Positions 59,401-64,000 of a stretch of 64,000 nt of DNA are shown here, one piece after another (position 1 is the first letter of the stretch; every line of letters begins with the position of its first letter). A program made the translations under genes and the position numbers. The stretch is from Parelaphostrongylus tenuis (Eukaryota > Nematoda > Chromadorea > Rhabditida > Metastrongylidae), in the NCBI GenBank assembly GCA_019055375.1, contig JAHQIW010000951.1, positions 28,501-92,500 of the forward strand. The letters are read 5' to 3'. Under the pieces are notes generated by a model that was not told the origin of the DNA, made no database searches, and saw only the letters and a program-made list of their open reading frames with translations.

Positions 59401-62400
59401 CTAGTAGCCAGAACAACACCTAGGTTTTGGCGATTTTTCTTACTGTAGTAAAAGAAAAGCTTTTAAGAGTATTTTTACGTGTGCGTTCTATAACAGAGTC
59501 TTAACGTAACCTAACAAACTCGTTAATATTCCATTAAAACACGTACTACCTTCTAAATTTTTGTAGGCAAGGCAGAATTATCACTGATTTGATTAATCCC
59601 CTAGTCATGTTAAATAGAGCTGTATCACAGTTTTTCAAAAAGTTAAGCTAAAAGATTATAAATACAACCAACCTGCATTTGTGGCAATTCATGCGCCTTG
59701 TTACGATCCATCATCGGAATTGGATCGCGTCCGTTCAAGCGCTCAGCGTCGCCCTGAATCGAATAGTGCTTACGCTCTGAGTTTAAACGGCTTTTATGGC
59801 TCGAGTTACGCCCTGTTCTCTTTCTGATCATTTTACTATTCATATCTTACCATACTGTATCCATATCTTGAGCTAAACAGCGTGAGGCTTTGAACCATAT
59901 GGTATTTTGACGGCCTCAGTAATCTCGCACGCTGTGCCCTGCGGTACTCATTCTCTCATTCTTTGGGCCTTACGGTATCCACAGCTGAAGATCTACAGTA
60001 CTCCCAGGCTGAGCTTATACTATCAAATCATTCGGTTCTATTATAATTACCGAGTCAATAAGCAACTGTCGATCGTGAAGAATAATGGACTGTTTCCTTT
60101 TAGAGCAACGCTCTTTAGGGATAAAGCATGTCCGAAATCTAATGAAGAGAGGAGCAGTTGTATGAATATGCTAATGTCTTACTTGTTCATAAAACTCTTC
60201 AAATATGACTTTAACGGTTTCCGTTTGGATATACCACGGTTTTGCTGATGCTATCAAATCGCATCCAGTCATCATAATCGCCTGCGTCAATTTCCTCAAC
60301 AAATGATATGAGATAGTGATGACCAAGAAAAACACGACAGTAATAAGAAGCGTTTTGAGAATCGAATGCCTGTTTCAAAATCAGTTGCTTTACTCATGGA
60401 CATTTCACTGATTATCGAGCATCAAATCAAAATTTTGTTCTAATCTTTTTTCTAGCAAAAAGCAGTGGCCGAACTTTCTCCGGAAAACATCAATTCAACA
60501 AAAATAACTGGGAAAACTCTTACTATGCTACATTTCGTCAAAAAATTTCTGCATTAATAAAGTTTAGTTCATCAAATGTTTTCCATTTTTATTTATTAAC
60601 AAGGCCCGTCATCCACAAGTTTTGCTTCGTGAAACCCAGCACTTATACCATTTGATTCGTTTTTGTCTTCCTTTGAACGACGTAAAATACTGGTTGGGCA
60701 TGGCTTCTCGCGATCTTGAGGATAGTCCGGCTGTGGCGCTCCGTAAAGCGTTCTTGTTGACCGCCGGACAGTGCTTGGGGTGGAGCTTGGCTCCACGCGC
60801 GTTACGACGAGCATCACAACCACTCGGTCAGGGCTCCCCAGTTCACCAATTCACACATAGGATAATCAAAGAACTAATTTGCGTTTCGATTCTGAGATGA
60901 CGAAAAAATGCTGCTACAAATATTCTACAATTGTCTATCGGATACAACAAAAAAGCGTTCATATAGGATTTCCATCTATGTCTATATCTTTCATCTACAA
61001 AAGGCTAAAAATTTTAGAAAATCATTATAACAGTTTACTACGATATTCTGAATACCGATTGAATCGAACGAATGTGTTCTCACCGATGATGACTAATATT
61101 GATGTCGTAATCACCGGAGTCGATAATTTTGTTCAATTCGGCCTTGTTGGTGAAGAATAACGCCAAATCAGTGGCAAGAATACAATGTTTGATCAATGAT
61201 AGAGCTTGCTTGTATTCAGATGACGTCATCGACTTGAGAATGTTGTGACCATCCTTCAATAGAAACGCATTTAACTACCGTAGCAAGATTACGGTACTTC
61301 ATTGATTATAATTGCGTCGCCTATTCGCTCAAATGCCTCCTTAATCGTTGAATAACGTTCTAAATGAGCGCTCCCAATCACACGCATCGAGTGGTAACAA
61401 ATTCACCATATTAGCAAAAGATACGGTATCTGGGCTGCGTTTCGACCATTTTTTATCGCACTAAAAGTACAATCGTAGTTTCACAGAGATTTTGAGTGTA
61501 TCCATCCATCCGTAACTAGAAATATAAGACGACATCGACGCTGAGATGGACAACAAGGAAAAGGAAGGGTAGAGAAGTTACTGTGTCACAGATGCGTTTT
61601 TACACAGGGGTTTATCTACTATTGAAGAAGAACTATTCCAGAGTTTCCGATGACTAAATAAATACAAAATCAGAATCAAATGCTCGAACTTCTCACATTC
61701 AGTATAAACTTAATCTGTTAGTCAAATATGGATGCTGAAATAGCAAAAGAATCCGAAGCTGTGAAACATGATGCAGAAATTCAGCTACAATATCAAACCT
61801 GTTGCAAAATGGTGACGGTCTGATTGAAATGGTGATGTTCCATTACTGATGTTGTGTAGATACTGGCCAATGGTGTCATCATTGTCTTCATATAGGCATT
61901 ATTCTTTCCACGATGATCGAGGTCATGACACAGACACGACACGTACAGTGCAAGCGCCTAAAGTGGAACATTTGGCTGTCCAACCTCAATTCAGTAACCC
62001 CTTTCTGTATCTGCCATGTCGCAGTTGGTCAATCAACTTTTTGGGGAATATAATCTGATAATATACTTCAAGCCTTTCATGATATTCAATATGGCACCTA
62101 TAGTGCTAGAAGTACGCCTCGATGTATCGTCGCGCTTCTCATCAGATGCACGTGCGTTTCGACTCAACCCAGCCCCTACATATAAGGGGATCAGTGCCGA
62201 ACATGCTACACTGCACGTCAAGTGGTAAGATCACTTGACATTGCAATGACAGTCGTTTACTTGATGGCTTTTGAGGAATGATTTGATTGAAGTCTACTAT
62301 AAGAAAGTTTATTATTGCGCGTAATCCATGACAAACTCAACAGCTGGAGGGTAAAGTAAATATAAAAAAAAGGTGATATGGTACCTCATGAGTGGTGAAG

Positions 62401-62541
62401 ATGTTCTTCGATGCTTGCATGAGGACAACGAACATTGCATGAGCCACTGACCAACCGTGTGCCCAGTTATGGTAGGCAACTCGACGATAGTTCTTTCGTA
62501 CGGTCAACACGAAACGAATCAGTTCATCACGATCGTAGCGA
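56416..62541 (-). CDS. pde-5: Cyclic-nucleotide phosphodiesterase, C-terminal catalytic domain (5' end not found)
   Basis: Seven exons read on the - strand: 62541-62385, 61957-61799, 61253-61084, 60294-60183, 59753-59673, 57956-57868, 56515-56416 (TAA). Phases agree at all junctions and give 288 residues. Class I PDE landmarks appear in order: [26 protein letters not shown] (catalytic His), [11 protein letters not shown] (metal-binding His and Asp), [38 protein letters not shown] (metal Asp), [18 protein letters not shown] and [13 protein letters not shown]. The Gln before VGF is the purine-clamping glutamine. IPMMDR with PQxQxGF recalls PDE10, and other parts recall PDE5/11, so this is the GAF-type clade with C. 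elegans PDE-5 as the likely counterpart. GAF domains are expected upstream but were not seen. It ends in an acidic tail, [10 protein letters not shown]. Family very sure, orthologue likely. Confidence 0.93.
57115..57435 (-). repeat. Diverged single copy of the 271-bp hammerhead repeat
   Basis: Aligns by eye with the 48-kb repeat through the hammerhead, the GCCCCACATT stretch, AGCAAGGAGGG, the GGTGATGG-like hairpin, CAGTCAATGGAT, the TCGACTGTTTT segment and the AAAAAAGAATG end, but with many changes. It covers about 1.2 units in a PDE intron. Its end (about 57375-57395) reappears inverted at 57484-57505 (GCGAGGTTTTGGAAACAGTC), forming a local palindrome. The two sites show this is a dispersed family. 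Confidence 0.75.
57190..57238 (-). ncRNA. Decayed hammerhead in the diverged 271-bp copy
   Basis: Stem I GGGTCA/TGGCCC still pairs, with one G-U wobble. Stem II GGAGG/CCTCC and GAAA are intact. The core is CTAACGA instead of CTGATGA, and the stem III closing T is C. Cleavage is therefore unlikely. Confidence 0.7.
57660..57800 (-). repeat. tRNA-derived SINE, type 2, truncated
   Basis: The body is present (GCGTGTAGAGCCGGGCTCCA, GGCGGTCAACAAAAACGCC, CTACGACGTTT) but the A-box end is missing beyond 57800. It sits 68 bases from the penultimate PDE exon. Confidence 0.62.
57868..57956 (-). other. pde-5: PDE penultimate exon
   Basis: This 89-nt exon follows acceptor CTTTAG and begins [20 protein letters not shown], directly after the exon that ends in the invariant glutamine. 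Donor GA|GTGAAG leaves two bases that join the G of the last exon to make Glu ([16 protein letters not shown]). It is too short to stand out as an open frame; it was found by searching for the expected PDE segment. Confidence 0.9.
58013..58320. repeat. Inverted repeat with third-type hammerheads
   Basis: The arms (about 58030-58105 and 58235-58315) are imperfect reverse complements. The right arm, + strand 58248-58294, has stem I GTGGCT/AGCCAC (six pairs), core CTGGCGA, stem II AGCGG/CCGCT with loop GCGATA, GAAA and palindromic ACGTACGT. The left arm, - strand 58047-58093, has the intact core CTGATGA but AAGA for GAAA and a broken stem I. Each arm keeps what the other lost. It lies in the PDE intron between the GDAERL and VGFMRG exons. 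Confidence 0.72.
58248..58294 (+). ncRNA. Hammerhead-like fold, third type, variant core
   Basis: All three stems and GAAA are present, but the first core strand is CTGGCGA where the consensus needs CTGANGA; A6 is changed to G. Folding is expected, cleavage is doubtful. Confidence 0.65.
60665..60838 (-). repeat. tRNA-derived SINE, type 2, in a PDE intron
   Basis: Close to the 29020 copy: GAGCCCTGACCGAGTGGTTG, GCGTGGAGCCAAGCTCCACC, GGCGGTCAACAAGAACGC and CCAGTATTTTACGTCG. It lies on the same strand as the PDE gene, 110 bases before the HHR-KLTQ exon's next intron stretch ends at 61084. Confidence 0.65.
61799..61957 (-). other. pde-5: PDE exon with HD metal-binding motif
   Basis: The acceptor ACTTTAG precedes GCGCTTGCA at 61957. 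The exon is exactly 53 codons: [17 protein letters not shown], then [20 protein letters not shown] and [15 protein letters not shown], before donor CAG|GTTTGA. HDLDHRG holds the His and Asp that bind the active-site zinc and magnesium. Both ends are phase 0, which fits the neighbouring exons (…TTHE before, [16 protein letters not shown] after). Confidence 0.94.
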
Positions 62542-62639
62542 CTGTAAATGTTAACGTCACAGTGAAGTACACGGTAACTAATGGAGTTGTTGACTAAGTG
62601 ATTGATACAGGGTGACCAAGATGTGTACAAAATAGAGTT

Positions 62640-63090
62640 AAGCACATATATTCTAAAAACATATTTGAGCCTTTCACGACGTCTGTTATGACACTTCAAA
62701 GTGCAAGACACGTGTTTTGGCATTCACCTCGTCACTTGCACGGTGTCTTTCGGTTCAATCAGTTCCGCGAGAAGATATCCTCATGATAGGGGGGCCGACG
62801 TCCGAAATATTTAAACTTGCCTCTAGGTGGTACAATTACCCAACGGGTAGTGTTGTACAGTCGATTGCTCATGGCTGGTAAAACGTATATTTCATACCTT
62901 TCTTTTCGACTGTTTTCAGACTTCACTCAAAACAGTGTAATCTGATAACTTATTTTGATCCTTAATGAAGTCTGCTGTGGCAGTGAACACAGAAACTGAC
63001 TGAATTAGTGACTAAATAAAAGGCACCGCGCATCCAACAAGTTGTAATGCCGAAACACGTGCTTTAGACAGTATAGCACACTTGTTGCAC
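62640..63090 (-). repeat. Second-family repeat near the 5' edge of the PDE exons
   Basis: Contains a hammerhead remnant at 62701-62741 with stem I GTGCAA/TTGCAC, TGACGA in the core and AAAA for GAAA. Also present: GTACAGTCGATTGCTCATGGCTGG and the start of a second unit near 62950. At 63048-63060 CCGAAACACGTGC appears in the opposite orientation, so a further inverted fragment adjoins. The remnant lies on the same strand as the PDE gene. Confidence 0.65.
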
Positions 63091-64000
63091 TGGTATCTTG
63101 AAAACAAGGCAAAAACTGCAAATAAGAGTTTGGGTCAGGCAAAAAGGCCGAAATGTGCAATTTTCTTTGTAGAACTCAGAATGATCAATCGAGAAAAAAC
63201 CAGGTATGCCCAAGAAAATAAAGGTTATTTATCATTAGTAATTTTTAGCATTGCTCAAATGTTTTCCTACGAAACGATGCGCAAAGCAATGATTCCCTCA
63301 GTTGAAAAATTTAACTATCTGTCGCCTTTTTTGAATTTCAAATGGCCCTAAGACGTACAACCATGTAAGGAAAAATGACAAGATCTAAGGCAAAAAAGGT
63401 TAAGAAAAGTTTTGCCTTATTTATATTATCGTTCAAAAAATGTCTCCAATATGCATTGCTTCTTTTCATATAACTTTTAATTATGTAGTAAAAAATGAAC
63501 CTCTTTACGTGCTTGATCGATTCATAGCTTACAAACTGATATCGTAAGTTATCGCTTGTCCATAATCTGTCATTTTTGTGAAAATATTATTTAGCCAATC
63601 AGCAGCAGAAACTGATATCCTGCCTTCCTGGCCCTTTCATCTTTGATTACATACAGATCTTTGGATTTGAACCATGCTCTTTATGTATTACGTGGAAAAT
63701 TCACAAAATCCTATTGGATAATAACCCCCCCCCCTACAATTTATATCCTGGCATTAATTGCTTGAACATAGCCGATCGCATAAAGAGGCGTTTCCAAGTT
63801 CCGACATACGGAGATAATTGGAATTCCACCCTAACACTTGGTAAATTTGCAAGTATTTTACAAAAACTATATCAAATACTTGACCATATTGAAAAAATTT
63901 CGTAACAGAGACCCAGAAGGCAAGAAAAACCGTGAAAATCTCTTTTTTTTTCTGCTTTAACCGTTTGAAAAAGCGAGTTGTTACAACAAATAGCTTTCCT
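62742..64000 (-). other. Upstream PDE region; next exon not identified
   Basis: The first PDE exon seen starts with a split codon after TTTACAG at 62542, so at least one more exon must exist upstream. No PDE or GAF segment was recognised between 62742 and 64000 on the - strand; part of the stretch is hammerhead repeat. Confidence 0.55.

Noticed and set aside
63714..63905. Possible missing upstream PDE or GAF exon on either strand
   Set aside because: Neither strand's translation resembles a GAF or PDE segment, and no matching phase could be shown.

Overview
The window looks like a nematode nuclear genome, most probably a clade V (strongylid or hookworm-like) worm. Evidence: AT-rich non-coding DNA; short exons with T-rich acceptors ending in CAG or TAG; introns of up to 2.8 kb; a start codon six bases after a consensus acceptor, as expected of spliced-leader trans-splicing; and proteins that match the worm neurabin and cyclic-nucleotide phosphodiesterase families. 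There is no prokaryotic gene structure. Nearly all long open frames are chance frames in AT-rich DNA or microsatellites.

Two real genes were rebuilt exon by exon, with phases that agree at every junction. On the + strand, 35412-54991, a 16-exon neurabin (NAB-1 type) gene encodes 766 residues: a KVSF phosphatase-1 docking motif, a PDZ domain, a coiled coil and a C-terminal SAM domain. On the - strand, 62541-56416, are the seven last exons (288 residues) of a GAF-clade cyclic-nucleotide phosphodiesterase, closest to PDE10/5/11 (C. elegans PDE-5 type). Its 5' end was not found and probably lies beyond the window. The two genes converge and their stop codons are 1.4 kb apart.

Bases 1-35,400 hold no gene I can support. 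They contain tRNA-derived SINEs of three types, mariner-like and piggyBac-like non-autonomous elements, transposase relics and microsatellites. The same repeats sit in the introns of both genes.

The most unusual content is a set of repeats carrying type I hammerhead ribozymes. Three units of 271 bp at 48055-48774 (neurabin intron, antisense) each contain a complete hammerhead, and an 11-bp direct repeat flanks the whole array. A second family (about 306-bp unit) has one complete hammerhead at 18127-18169, an almost complete inverted copy at 18468-18509 and several decayed copies. A third type forms an inverted pair at 58013-58320. Within the second family stem I differs in sequence between copies but stays complementary, and stem III is palindromic in all three. 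This is what a retrozyme-like, self-cleaving RNA retroelement would look like.
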